From the NCBI GenBank assembly GCA_026936335.1, contig JAPMXV010000041.1, positions 1-64,000 of the forward strand: 64,000 nucleotides of DNA, read 5' to 3'. Shown here piece by piece: positions 50,344 through 61,002 of the stretch (position 1 is its first letter; every line of letters begins with the position of its first letter). The position numbers and the translations under genes are program-made. The notes under the pieces are model-generated. The model was not told the DNA's origin and did no database searches. It saw only the letters and a program-made list of their open reading frames with translations. The stretch is from Mantamonas sphyraenae. Lineage: Eukaryota > CRuMs > Mantamonadidae.

Positions 50344-53227
50344 GGTCAAACAATTTGCGTGGCCACCCTGCCGCCTTCTTGGCCAGCACAACACCGGCAT
50401 GCAGTTCAAGCGACTGACGTCCGACCGACAGGAAACCCTCGTCCGCTTTCTTGTGCTGGGGCTCATTTGCCTCTTGGGTAAGTGACACCTGAAGCCACAT
50501 GGCCTGCCATCCACTGGACATGCGACCCTGTGCCTTTCCTACCTCCACACGTCGCTGGCAGTCACTGCCATGACCAGCGTCCCAGTCATGTGCATCTACG
50601 GCCACGTGGGCACGCACGTGTGCCACTTGTGCGTCCCACCGCGTGGCCAGCGCGCCTGCAGACGCGGCCGACGCCGTGCGTTGTGCCAAACCCACCCAAT
50701 TCGCACACGCGCTACCCTTGCGTTTTCGCGTCGTGCACGGTGTCTGTGTGCTCGCGTGGCCATGTGGACGCTCGCATTCCCTTTGCTATGCAGAACTATG
50801 AGCTGAAGAGGTGCCGTGTGTGTGCCATGTGCCCTGTGTGTGTGCTAACGCGTGCCCTCCACGTCATCCCCACAGCCTTCTCCACGCGCCTGTTCTCTGT
50901 GCTGCGTTTCGAGTCGGTTATTCACGAGTTCGACCCGTACGTTGACCCTGTGTGGCCCCGACCGCCTGCACACACATGTTCCGCCCTGCTTGGACGCTCT
51001 CCCGTGCCCCGCCTCGTCCAGCTCCACGCGCACGCGCGTCTCGCAAAAATGCAGAAAGCCCTCTGAGGAGGGCGACGCCCGAAAATTTGCGCTCGTCCAC
51101 ACACCTCGGGCTAACACGGCGCCACACACACCATGGCCTCGACTGCGTTCAACCCGCCTTGCCATTTTGCCCACCCATCACACACACACACACACACACA
51201 GCTACTTCAACTTCCGCTCGACCAAGTACCTGGTCACCGAGGGCTTCTACAACTTCCTCAACTGGTTTGACGAGTTTGCCTGGTATCCGCTCGGCCGCAT
51301 TGTGGGTGGCACGATCTACCCGGGCCTGATGGTCACGGCTGCCGTCCTGTATCACGGCCTGAACTTCTTCAACATCACCATTGCCATCCGCAACGTGTGT
51401 GTGTTCCTGGCGCCTCTGTTTGCGTCGTACACGGCCATGGCCGCCTACCTGTTTGGATCCGAGGTGAGCAACCGCCAGACGGGTCTGCTCGCAGCCGGCT
51501 TCATCAGCATTGTGCCCGGTTACATCTCGCGTTCCGTCGCAGGCTCATACGATAACGAGGGAATTGCCATCTTTGCGCTCATCTTCACCTACTACCTGTG
51601 GGTGCGCAGCGTCAACACGGGCTCCATGTACCACGCCGCCCTGTGTGCCCTGGCCTACTTTTACATGGTCAGCGCGTGGGGAGGATACGTGTTTATCATC
51701 AACGTCCTGCCGCTGCACGTGCTCGCCCTTCTGCTCACCGGCCGCTTCTCCTACAAGCTGTATGTGGCCTACTGCACCGTGTACGTCCTTGGCACCATCC
51801 TGTCCATGCAGATCACCTTTGTCGGCTTCCAGCCCGTGCAGAGCTCCGAGCACCTGGGTGCCTTTGGCGTCTTTGGCATCATCAACCTGATGGGCCTGGT
51901 CAACTGGATCCGCGCTCACCTCACCTCCAAGAGCTTTGACAAGCTGTACGCCTCGCTGCTGCTCACCGGCACAGCCATTGCCGGCGTCGGCCTGGGCATC
52001 GGTCTGCTCACAGGGTACATCAGCCCGTGGACGGGCCGTTTCTACGCCCTGCTGGACCCCACCTACGCCAAGGACCACATCCCCATCATTGCGTCGGTGT
52101 CTGAGCATCAGCCCACCACCTGGGCCTCGTTCTTTTTCGACCTGCACATCCTGGTCTTCCTCTTCCCGGCCGGTCTCTACTTTTGCTTCCGTGGCCTGAC
52201 CGACGCCAACATCTTTGTGATCATCTACGCCATGACCTCGCTGTACTTTGCCGGCGTCATGGTGCGTCTGATGCTTGTGCTCGCACCCATCAGCTGCATC
52301 CTCGGCGCCATCTGCGTCAGCTCCGTGCTCGACCGCTACATGGACAGCATCCGCGACGTGGAGCGCCAGGAGGCGGCCACCAATGCCAACGGCGGCGGCA
52401 ACGCACGTCGTGCACGCAAGGGAGCCAAGGGAGGCTCGGGCGAAGCCACCGAGAACCTGAGCGTTCAGAAGGAGCTGGCATACGCCATGGTGGCCGGTGT
52501 GACCCTCATGCTGGTGCTCTACACCTTCCACTGCACATGGGTCACTTCCGAGGCCTACTCGTCGCCGTCCATTGTGCTTGCAGCCAAGCAGCAGGACGGC
52601 TCGCGTCTGATCTTTGACGACTTCCGCGAGGCATACTTCTGGCTGCGCCACAACACGGCGCCGGACGCAAAGGTGATGAGCTGGTGGGATTACGGCTACC
52701 AGATCCAGGCCATGGCCAACCGTACGATTCTGGTGGACAACAACACGTGGAACAACACGCACATCGCCACCGTGGGCAAGGCCATGTCGGCCACCGAGGA
52801 TGTGGCGTACCCCATCATGCGCCAGCTGGACGTGGACTACGTGCTCGTCATCTTTGGTGGCCTCACGGGCTATGCCTCGGACGACATCAACAAGTTCCTG
52901 TGGATGGTGCGCATTGGCGGCTCTGTGGACCCGACCATTGTCGAGAACGACTACTTCACCAAGAACGGCGAGTTTAAGATCGACAGCGAGGGCTCCCCGA
53001 AGATGCTCAACTGCCTCATGTACAAGATGTGCTACTGGCGCTTCGGCCAGGTGCACACCGACCAGGGCAAGCCGTCGGGCTGGGATCGCGTGCGCAACTG
53101 CGAGATTGGCAACAAGGACTTTGCGCTCGAGAGTGTGGAGGAGGTGTTTACCACCCAGCACTGGCTTGTGCGTTTGTACAAGGTCAAGGAGCCCAACAAC
53201 CGTCAGGGAGGCATGCCGACCCTGTAA
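50342..53227 (+). CDS. STT3: Oligosaccharyltransferase catalytic subunit STT3
   Basis: Model: 50342..50477, 50876..50936 and 51202..53227, with donors GTAAGT and GTACGT, the second acceptor after a (CA)n run, giving about 740 residues. Starting at the internal ATG 50399 would give 721. The product has the STT3 N-terminal helix, [15 protein letters not shown] in the first lumenal loop (with the EFD metal site), many transmembrane segments and the catalytic SWWDYGY motif (~residue 556) followed by [16 protein letters not shown]. It transfers the lipid-linked glycan to Asn in the ER lumen. Confidence 0.96.
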
Positions 53228-53495
53228 ACAACACGCGCGGGCTGACAGGAGAGATTGGACGGGAAATGGATGCCGTTTCTTTTCTGTGTTAGTAATGCAA
53301 TGTTGATTGGATGCAGGGTCGAGATGGATTGGGGTGCGTGAGTGAAGAGAGGGATGGTTTTGAGGGTAGGTGATGGACGGGAATGGAAGCATGGTTTGGG
53401 AAAAGGGGGAGGAATTGTCAGTTGGGGTTTGGTGTGCAAGAGAGCGTGGTGATGAGAGGGGTGGAACGGTTTATCGTTTGTACACAGAAAGGGTG
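53228..53495. other. STT3 3' flank
   Basis: A G-rich, low-complexity stretch between the STT3 stop and the far hairpin of the H2B 3' element. I see no gene, repeat or clear poly(A) signal in it. Confidence 0.4.
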
Positions 53496-53548
53496 TTTTC
53501 CTCTTTAGAAAAGAATGGGTTGTGGCATTATTTGTGTTTTGAATGCCA
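53496..53548 (-). terminator. Histone 3'-end element of H2B (two hairpins)
   Basis: In mRNA sense, TGGCATT pairs with AATGCCA around a 12-nt loop (53548..53523). CAACCCATTC follows, then TTTTC and GAAAA pair around TAAAGAG (53512..53496). It starts 127 nt after the stop codon. The same element follows all four histone genes here. Confidence 0.85.
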
Positions 53549-53675
53549 GGTTTTTGTGTTTTTTGTGTGCCGCGAGGGCGGGTGTTGTTGTTCATCCGCC
53601 TCCGTTGCACGAGGGTAGGTGCGTCGCAGTGGCCGTGCAACACAGGTCACTGGTCCTCACACACCAACAAGCTGT

Positions 53676-54014
53676 TTATGCCTGGGTGTACTTGGTGACG
53701 GCCTTGGTGCCCTCGCTGACGGCGTGCTTGGCCAGCTCTCCCGGGAGGAGCAGACGCACAGCGGTCTGGATCTCTCGGCTCGAGATGGTGCTCTTGCGGT
53801 TGGCCTTGGCCAGACGAGAAGCCTCGTTGGCGATGCGCTCAAAGGTGTCGTTGATGAACGAGTTCATGATGGACATGGCGCGGTTGGAGATACCGGTGTC
53901 CGGGTGCACCTGCTTCAGCACCTTGTAGATGTACGAGGAGTAGGTCTCCACGCGGCGCTTGCGACGCTTGCTGTCGTCGTTCTTTCGTACAGACTTGCCT
54001 GCCTTCTTTGCCAT
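53676..54014 (-). CDS. H2B: Histone H2B
   Basis: An intronless 112-residue protein. It has a short basic tail, then [20 protein letters not shown], the histone fold with [37 protein letters not shown], and the C-terminal helix ending AVTKYTQA. The C-terminal lysine that is ubiquitylated in other H2Bs is present in AVTKYT. It is divergent from H2A across 335 bp and carries the shared 3' element downstream. Confidence 0.98.
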   Translation of the reverse strand: MAKKAGKSVRKNDDSKRRKRRVETYSSYIYKVLKQVHPDTGISNRAMSIMNSFINDTFERIANEASRLAKANRKSTISSREIQTAVRLLLPGELAKHAVSEGTKAVTKYTQA

Positions 54015-54067
54015 TTTGATGGGTAGTGTTCCTTGTTGGGGATGGGTTGGGCGGTGCGGGGCTTTTG

Positions 54068-54078
54068 GCGCGCATCGA
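54068..54078 (-). promoter_or_regulatory. Shared histone promoter 11-mer (H2B copy)
   Basis: TCGATGCGCGC on the minus strand starts 64 nt upstream of the H2B ATG. The identical 11-mer lies 64 nt upstream of the H3 ATG in the same orientation. A related CGATCCCGCGCC lies ~49 nt upstream of H4. It is a candidate cell-cycle or core promoter element. Confidence 0.5.
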
Positions 54079-54295
54079 TTCTTCTACACACCCACCCACC
54101 GTCCGTGCAGAAATACCGGTCCGACACAAGGCAGCCGCAGCCATCTGTACTGGCCTGCACATGGTAGACAAATGTACACAAAAGGGCATCTATCATGTAA
54201 GAAAGACTGCATGTGCACATGTGATCTATCGGAGGGTTTCCGCTTTCGTGTCCGCCATATATGTACTACCCACCACCCATGCAGAATCCTGTGAG

Positions 54296-54303
54296 TATAT
54301 AAA
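54296..54303 (+). promoter_or_regulatory. TATA box of H2A
   Basis: TATATAAA lies 47-54 nt upstream of the H2A start codon, leaving room for a ~20-nt leader. It is the only clear TATA box I see in the histone cluster. Confidence 0.6.
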
Positions 54304-54349
54304 CCCGCGGATTCAACGCGCTACTCGGTCAACACCAAACAAGAAAAAC

Positions 54350-54793
54350 ATGAGCTCTATCAAGGCAACCAAGACTATGAAGGCACGCGTCCGTGAGGGC
54401 AAGGCCGGCAACATCGTGTCCGGCAAGCGCGGCGGCGCTCAGTCCCGTTCCAGCAAGGCTGGTCTGCAGTTCCCGGTCGGTCGTGTGCACCGCCACCTGC
54501 GCAACGGCCGCTTCGCCGCACGCATCGGCGCTGGCGCCCCCGTGTACCTGGCCGCTGTGCTGGAGTACCTGACGGCTGAGATCCTGGAGCTGGCTGGCAA
54601 CGCTTCGCGAGACAACAAGCGCAAGCGTATTGTGCCGCGCCACATCCAGCTGGCTGTGCGCAACGACGAGGAGCTGAACAAGCTGCTGGGCGACGTGACC
54701 ATCGCTCAGGGTGGTGTGCTGCCCAACATCCACGCCGTGCTCCTGCCCTCCAAGACCAAGAAGGACGGCAGCAGCCAGTCGCAGGTGTTCTAA
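54350..54793 (+). CDS. H2A: Histone H2A (H2A.X-like tail)
   Basis: An intronless 147-residue protein. The histone fold is canonical H2[38 protein letters not shown] and [13 protein letters not shown]. The N-terminal tail is ~40 residues, longer than the usual ~15-20, and basic. The tail ends SSQSQVF, an SQ motif at the very C-terminus in the position of H2A.X. The acidic residue normally after SQ is replaced by Val. It may double as the DNA-damage-phosphorylated H2A. The loop and docking sequences exclude H2A.Z. Confidence 0.97.
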   Translation: MSSIKATKTMKARVREGKAGNIVSGKRGGAQSRSSKAGLQFPVGRVHRHLRNGRFAARIGAGAPVYLAAVLEYLTAEILELAGNASRDNKRKRIVPRHIQLAVRNDEELNKLLGDVTIAQGGVLPNIHAVLLPSKTKKDGSSQSQVF

Positions 54794-54831
54794 ATCTGCA
54801 CAAGCAACTCAAAACCAAATACCCCAAAAAA

Positions 54832-54883
54832 CTGGCATTCAAAACAAATAATGCCACAACCCACTCTTTTCTAAGGAGGAAAA
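54832..54883 (+). terminator. Histone 3'-end element of H2A (two hairpins)
   Basis: TGGCATT/AATGCCA stem (54832-54838 with 54849-54855, 10-nt loop), then CAACCCACT, then CTTTTC/GAAAAG around TAAGGAG (54865-54883). It starts 38 nt after the stop codon. This is the closest copy to its gene and has the longest second stem (6 bp). Confidence 0.85.
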
Positions 54884-55153
54884 GCAACAACCAGTGTGAT
54901 GGAGATAAAACGATTGTATGCGTGCGGCAGTTGAGTGTGATGGAAAGTGGGATGTGGAGATGCGCAGACAATAGATGTTGCGTGGCACCGACGCAGGGAT
55001 GTGCAGAGGAAGACAGGGTGAACACGTGGAAGAGAGGTAGGGAAGCAGTGCACAAGGCATACGTGGACACACCATCCTCCCTGCGTCTCCTCCTCCTCCT
55101 TCCCCTCGCTGAAATCATGGTTTTTATCTCTCTTTCACTCTCGTTGTGGGTTG
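54884..55153. other. Spacer between H2A and H4 3' ends
   Basis: A 270-bp spacer between two convergent histone 3' elements. I see no gene or repeat in it. Confidence 0.4.
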
Positions 55154-55206
55154 TTTTCCTCCTTAGAAAAGAATGGGGTTGTGGCATTATTTGTGTTTGA
55201 ATGCCA
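55154..55206 (-). terminator. Histone 3'-end element of H4 (two hairpins)
   Basis: In mRNA sense, TGGCATT/AATGCCA stem (55206..55182, 11-nt loop), then CAACCCCATT and TTTTC/GAAAA around TAAGGAG (to 55154). It starts 59 nt after the stop codon and matches the H2B and H3 copies closely. Confidence 0.85.
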
Positions 55207-55265
55207 GGTTTTTGTGTGTGGTTGAAACAACCATGAGCTGTAGCTGCTGCACGTGGGCAAGCAGT

Positions 55266-56355
<1,090 letters not shown>

Positions 56356-56503
56356 GCGCCCGGCCTGGCCTCTCGAGTGTGTGCATTTTGGTGACGGCGG
56401 TGTGGTGGATGGTGTGGAAGGACGAGGGCAAAGCCCTGCAGTCGTCCACCCAGTCACGCACGTCGGAGCCGCACCCTGGACAAACAAACTACAAACAACA
56501 ACC
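56356..56503. other. H3 3' UTR before the end element
   Basis: A 148-nt stretch between the H3 stop and its 3' element, the longest such leader of the four histone genes. Nothing else is recognisable. Confidence 0.4.
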
Positions 56504-56554
56504 TGGCATTCAAAAACAAATAATGCCACAACCATTCTTTTCTAAAGAGGAAAA
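56504..56554 (+). terminator. Histone 3'-end element of H3 (two hairpins)
   Basis: TGGCATT/AATGCCA stem (56504-56510 with 56522-56528, 11-nt loop), then CAACCATTC and TTTTC/GAAAA around TAAAGAG (56538-56554). It starts 148 nt after the stop codon. Confidence 0.85.
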
Positions 56555-56692
56555 CAACCACAAACAAAGACAAAAAGAGAAGATAAACACCCGATTGGTT
56601 CTGTTGGCATGGCTGTGGGCAAGATCTGGGCTCACGGGATCTGTCGACGCTACTTCTCCATTGTTTCCCCATGCCATCCACCCATCCTCCCA

Positions 56693-57874
56693 TCACTCGC
56701 TCTCCACACCAAACCCTCCAAACACGATTCCATCCCGACTCATCTTCTCCTGCTCGGCCTCCACCCGCTCCCGTTCAATCTCTGCCGCCTCATCCTTCCG
56801 CCGCTGCATCTCGGCCGCCCACTCACTCCAATACTCCTGCGTGGCGTCGCCCACTGCATCAAACAACAGATTGATGTTTTCGCCCGACACTGCACTCACG
56901 CCAACTGCGCGCAGGTTGCAGTAAAACTCCTCCAGCACCAGACTCATGCTGCGTGTCAAGTCGCTCATGTACGACGTCTCCTTCTCCAGCGCCTGGTGGA
57001 ACACTTCGTAGTCCTGCATCCACTCTTCCGCAAACTCATGCGACGTCACGTCCGTTTTGTTGAAGCACAGAATGAACGGCAGCTTCGTTTTGTACAGGAT
57101 GCTGCATGCATACAGCATGTTGGACATAAACGTGCTTGCGTTCACACACCGCGGCGTGTCCACCACATACAACACCACGGTTGGCATCGACGACGCCAGC
57201 GCCTGCGTGATGATGCTTCCCGACGCAGACCATGTAAAGATTTCAATCTGGCCCGGCGTGTCCAGCAGCACGTAGCTAAATGTTGCAAAGCCCGCCATTG
57301 TGTGTGTCAGTGACCATACCGCCCCTCACTCCCGTCGCCCTTCCCTTCCCAAAATCACCCCCGTCACAACGCACTCGAGAGATTCCTTCGACTCCACAAA
57401 TTGCAGCACCTGATCAAACCGCGTACTAAACAGATTCAACGACGTCATGATGCCTCCGTTCGGCCCCAGGTTGTACTGCTTCATCACCTCCTTGTAGTTC
57501 ACTGTGTCCCGGATGTCGATGTTTGCTCCGTACGGCACGTCCGCCACCCCGGGATCCAGATTCACCACATACGCCTCCTTCCCCTCCGCGTACAGGTGCG
57601 CATTCAGCCGTTGCATCAGCGTCGTCTTGCCACTTCCCGCCATTCCGATCACCACAATCGCCACCGGCTGTTTGCCTCGCTTGCCATCCTCTCCCTCCTC
57701 CTGGCCCTCATCACCATCCGCTGCGTCCGCCGTCTCGGCTTCCGCCTGCTTTTCCTCCGCCTCTCCCTGCACTCCGTTGCCTTCCTGGCCCATGAGTGTC
57801 TCTTCTCCCTCCTTCGCCTCGGTCGCCACCTTTGCCTCGTCCTTGTCGCTGCTACTGCTCTCCAGTGCACTCAT
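56693..57874 (-). CDS. GPN1: GPN-loop GTPase 1
   Basis: Minus model: 57874..57375 joined to 57275..56693, giving 360 residues. The donor is GTGCGT at 57374, the acceptor ACATTTAG ends at 57276, and the intron is 99 nt. The N-terminus is an acidic extension. Then come the P-loop GMAGSGKTT, the family-defining GPN in [38 protein letters not shown] and [12 protein letters not shown]1 helps assemble and import RNA polymerase II. The C-terminal tail matches the family length. Confidence 0.94.
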
Positions 57875-57961
57875 TCCCACGAAAAGGCTGGTGTCGGCTG
57901 TGCATCGTCCTCGTCTTCCCCACACACTTTCTTGCGCCCTCCCACCCACTCCTACGTCGCC

Positions 57962-60896
57962 ATGTCATCCTCATCCTCGTCCTCCTCGTCATCTTCATCA
58001 TCCTCATCCTCCGAATCCTCGTCTGGCTCCCACCTGTCTCGCAAGGAGCGCAAAAAGGCCGAAAAGAGGATGGAGCTGGAGAAGCAGCTGCGAAGCAAAC
58101 GCGACAACATTGCCGAGCAGCGCCAGGCCTTCCAGCAGGACCTGTTCAACAACTACCAGCTGGGCGAACTGACCCAAGACGAGCTCTTTATCCTTTACAT
58201 CCTGTCCTTGTGGAAAATCACAGAGGCAGAGGAGGCGTTGCGGGAAGTTCCCGAGGCGATTCAGGAGGAGCTGAACATCAACGCCTTTCCGCGCTCGTTC
58301 AACCAGTTGCCCTGCCTGTACGTGCGATCAGACATGCAGGAACTGACGCTGCGGTCGCGGGAGTTCCACAAACCCATGGCGTTCACATCGCTGGCCACGG
58401 TGCTTCCCTTTTTCAACTCCTGGTTTGCCGGCACCGTTGTCCTCGAGGGCATGGACATGTCCAATGGCTTTGGATTCGACCTCATCATAGATTCGGTGGT
58501 GCAGAGCAACGTGACCACGTTGAAGGTGACCGAACGCACCCTCCTCCCTGCGGGGGGCCTTGCAACCCTGCTCACCACCGCCCTGCGTTCACGCTCCCTG
58601 GTGGACATTTCCCTCGTCAACCTGCCCACGAGCACAGAGGACTGGAAGCATGCCCTCAAGGTGTTGAGCAAGAACCCGCAGGGGTACCCCACCCATGTCT
58701 TCTTCAGCCACTGTGACGGCATCGACAGCGACGACATCGGCATGCTCATTCATTCCACCATGGATGACAATCCGTACATTTCCATTGCGCCGCAGCTGCA
58801 CGAATCGGACACGTGGCAATCGGCAGCCACCACACACAATGGCCTGCTCACGAGCCGTGCCAGCTCCCGCTCCCGCTGGCGCTACGTCAACTACTACCGC
58901 GACTACGAACCGGTGTACTGGAAGACCACCACGCTGGACCTTGTCCTGGAGACGGCGTTCAACGAGGCCTCCCGCATGTACAAGCACGAAAAGAAACTGA
59001 TGCAAGGCGACATGGACGACTTCAACGACGGCAAGAGCAGCGGCAGCCGACGCAACAGGGGCGGCAAACACAAGAACCAATCGCACGCACAGCGCATCCG
59101 TGCACGTCGCAGGAAGTTGGATCGCGAACCTTCGTTTGACGAGGAGCGATACGAGAACGAGTGGCACATCAACGACATGCCCCAGGAGGTGTTTGTCAAC
59201 TTTATGAGCTACCTCACCATCCGCGAGCGTGTGCAAGCCTCCGCAGTGTGCAAGCACTGGCGTGATACCATTGCCTACCGTCCCATGTGGACGTCCATGG
59301 ATCTGTCGCTCGGCAGCCGAGCGCAAGAGTCCACGGAAACCGTGGTCAGCTTCCTCACCCATTGTCCCCAAACCTACTCTCTGTACGTCCACAACCTCAG
59401 CGTTGCCCTGCGTCAGTTTGACGACATCTCCTACACCTCGGGGCCTCGCATCACCCTGGACCGCTTCCACGACCTCCGCTACCTCGACGCCACAGGCTGT
59501 ACGGGCATCAACCTGCTGAGCGCCCTGGCCAATTGCTGTCCCCACCTGGTGGGTCTTGTCATGGACCACAGTAGCCGGTGGACCGACTCCGACGACGTGT
59601 ACTCCGAGACGTACAACACCGCCGACGGCGACACAGACGCCCTCTCGCACTTTGTCGACTCCCATCCCCACCTGCGCATCCTGTCTGCCAACAATGTGTT
59701 CAATCACAGCGTGGGCACCTTTACCGAGGCCAGCGCAGGGTTTCGCGAAATGTCCAAGCTGGCGGTGCTCAATGTCAGCCACCTGCAGGTGGGCGGCAGC
59801 TTCAACCTCTTTGCCACACTCTGTGTCAACATTCCCACCTCCCTGCGTCGTCTCGATCTGTCCCACAGCAACATCATGCAACACCAGACGCATCACCTTG
59901 CTCGCCTCGTCAACCTGCGCGAGCTCATCCTCAACGATTGTCCCAACCTCACGGGTCTCCTCGTGCCTGTCAACACAGAAGTGCTCAACGTGTCCGTGTT
60001 GCCACTCGCTCCATGCCAACATGGACGGTGGCCTTGTCTTTGAGGTGCCCACACGCACCATCGAAGACGTCACCGACGACGAGGGCAACACCGACGCCGA
60101 TCTCATCTCCGCACACATCGACACCTTTGCCTTTACCCACCTGGACATGAGTGGTCTCATCCGCGCACTGGGTCCGCAGTCGCTCAACCGCATCATCGAA
60201 CTCAGTCCCAACCTGCGCATGCTCGACCTCACCGGCTGCGAGTACGCAGACGACTCTGTCATCGAGGCCATCGCACGATCGTGCCGCAAGCTGACTCATC
60301 TGTACATGCGAGCCAACCGTGCGGTCAAGGGCACCTCTTTGCAAGCCCTGGCTTCCCTTTGCGTCAGCCTCTCTGTCCTCCACATCAGCTCCCGCTCCCT
60401 CAAGGACCGCTACGCCATCCTGGGCTTTGCCGAGGCCAACACGTGGCCCAGTCTCGTCGAACTGGACATCAACTCCACCAAGGCTTCCGTGGATCTGGTC
60501 CTGCCCATCCTCGCAGCTTGCCCGCGCCTGAAGCGTCTGGGCCTTCCCGCACGCGTTCTGGACCAGATCCGAGGCATCCAGGTGTACGCCGAGGCGCTGG
60601 CACACATCAATCTTAAGCATGACTACTTCAATTGCACCATTTGGGACATCCTGCAGCCCGGAGGCTCGGGTGTTTCCGCGTCCGAGAAGAGCGCAAAGGG
60701 ACGCACCGCAGGCAGCACCATCAACGCAAACGCAGTCCTTGCTAGCGTTGAGTCCATTGATCCCAAGGTCATCCAGGCCTTGATCGACCGCCTCAACGAC
60801 GAGCAAGACGACGACGACAGTGATGAGGACTCTGACGAGGAGCAGGATGAAGGGCAGGATGAGGAGCAGGCGGGCAACGAGAACGACACTGCGTAA
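57962..60896 (+). CDS. F-box/LRR protein, frame broken once near 60000
   Basis: Starts at ATG 57962 with a polyserine run, then a Lys/Glu coiled-coil-like segment ([15 protein letters not shown]). An F-box lies at about residues 395-440 ([20 protein letters not shown], then [12 protein letters not shown]). AMN1/F-box-type LRRs follow: [30 protein letters not shown] and [21 protein letters not shown]. The tail is Asp/Glu-rich. Near 59990-60010 the frame must shift by one base to continue from TEVLNVS into [12 protein letters not shown]; read literally it stops at 60043. An SCF ubiquitin-ligase substrate receptor is the likely role. No intron fits the break, so sequencing error or a recent mutation is likely. 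Confidence 0.85.
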
Positions 60897-61002
60897 TGTA
60901 CACGTGTTTCCTTGTCCTTGCATTCATCGCGTCAATGTTGGTGTCCCGTGCACACGCATGCGAGAAATCAAAACAGATCAAACACGAACAAACATGCATT
61001 CA

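Larger units (their letters stand above)
54015..54349. other. H2B-H2A divergent promoter region
   Basis: This 335-bp spacer serves both genes. It contains a TATATAAA box for H2A at 54296 and an 11-mer near H2B shared with the H3 promoter (54068-54078). Further AT-rich patches lie near 54255. No canonical CCAAT box is evident. Confidence 0.5.

Noticed and set aside
51178-51201. (CA)n microsatellite as a possible functional repeat
   Set aside because: It forms the polypyrimidine-poor end of an STT3 intron and serves as the acceptor CACACAG. Similar CA/GT runs occur at 48860, 49600 and 63397 with no shared feature.
51545-53392. 615-codon minus-strand reading frame
   Set aside because: It is antisense to STT3 exon 3, which has WWDYG and full family similarity.
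58589-60289. 566-codon minus-strand reading frame
   Set aside because: It is antisense to the F-box/LRR gene and has no domain signature.
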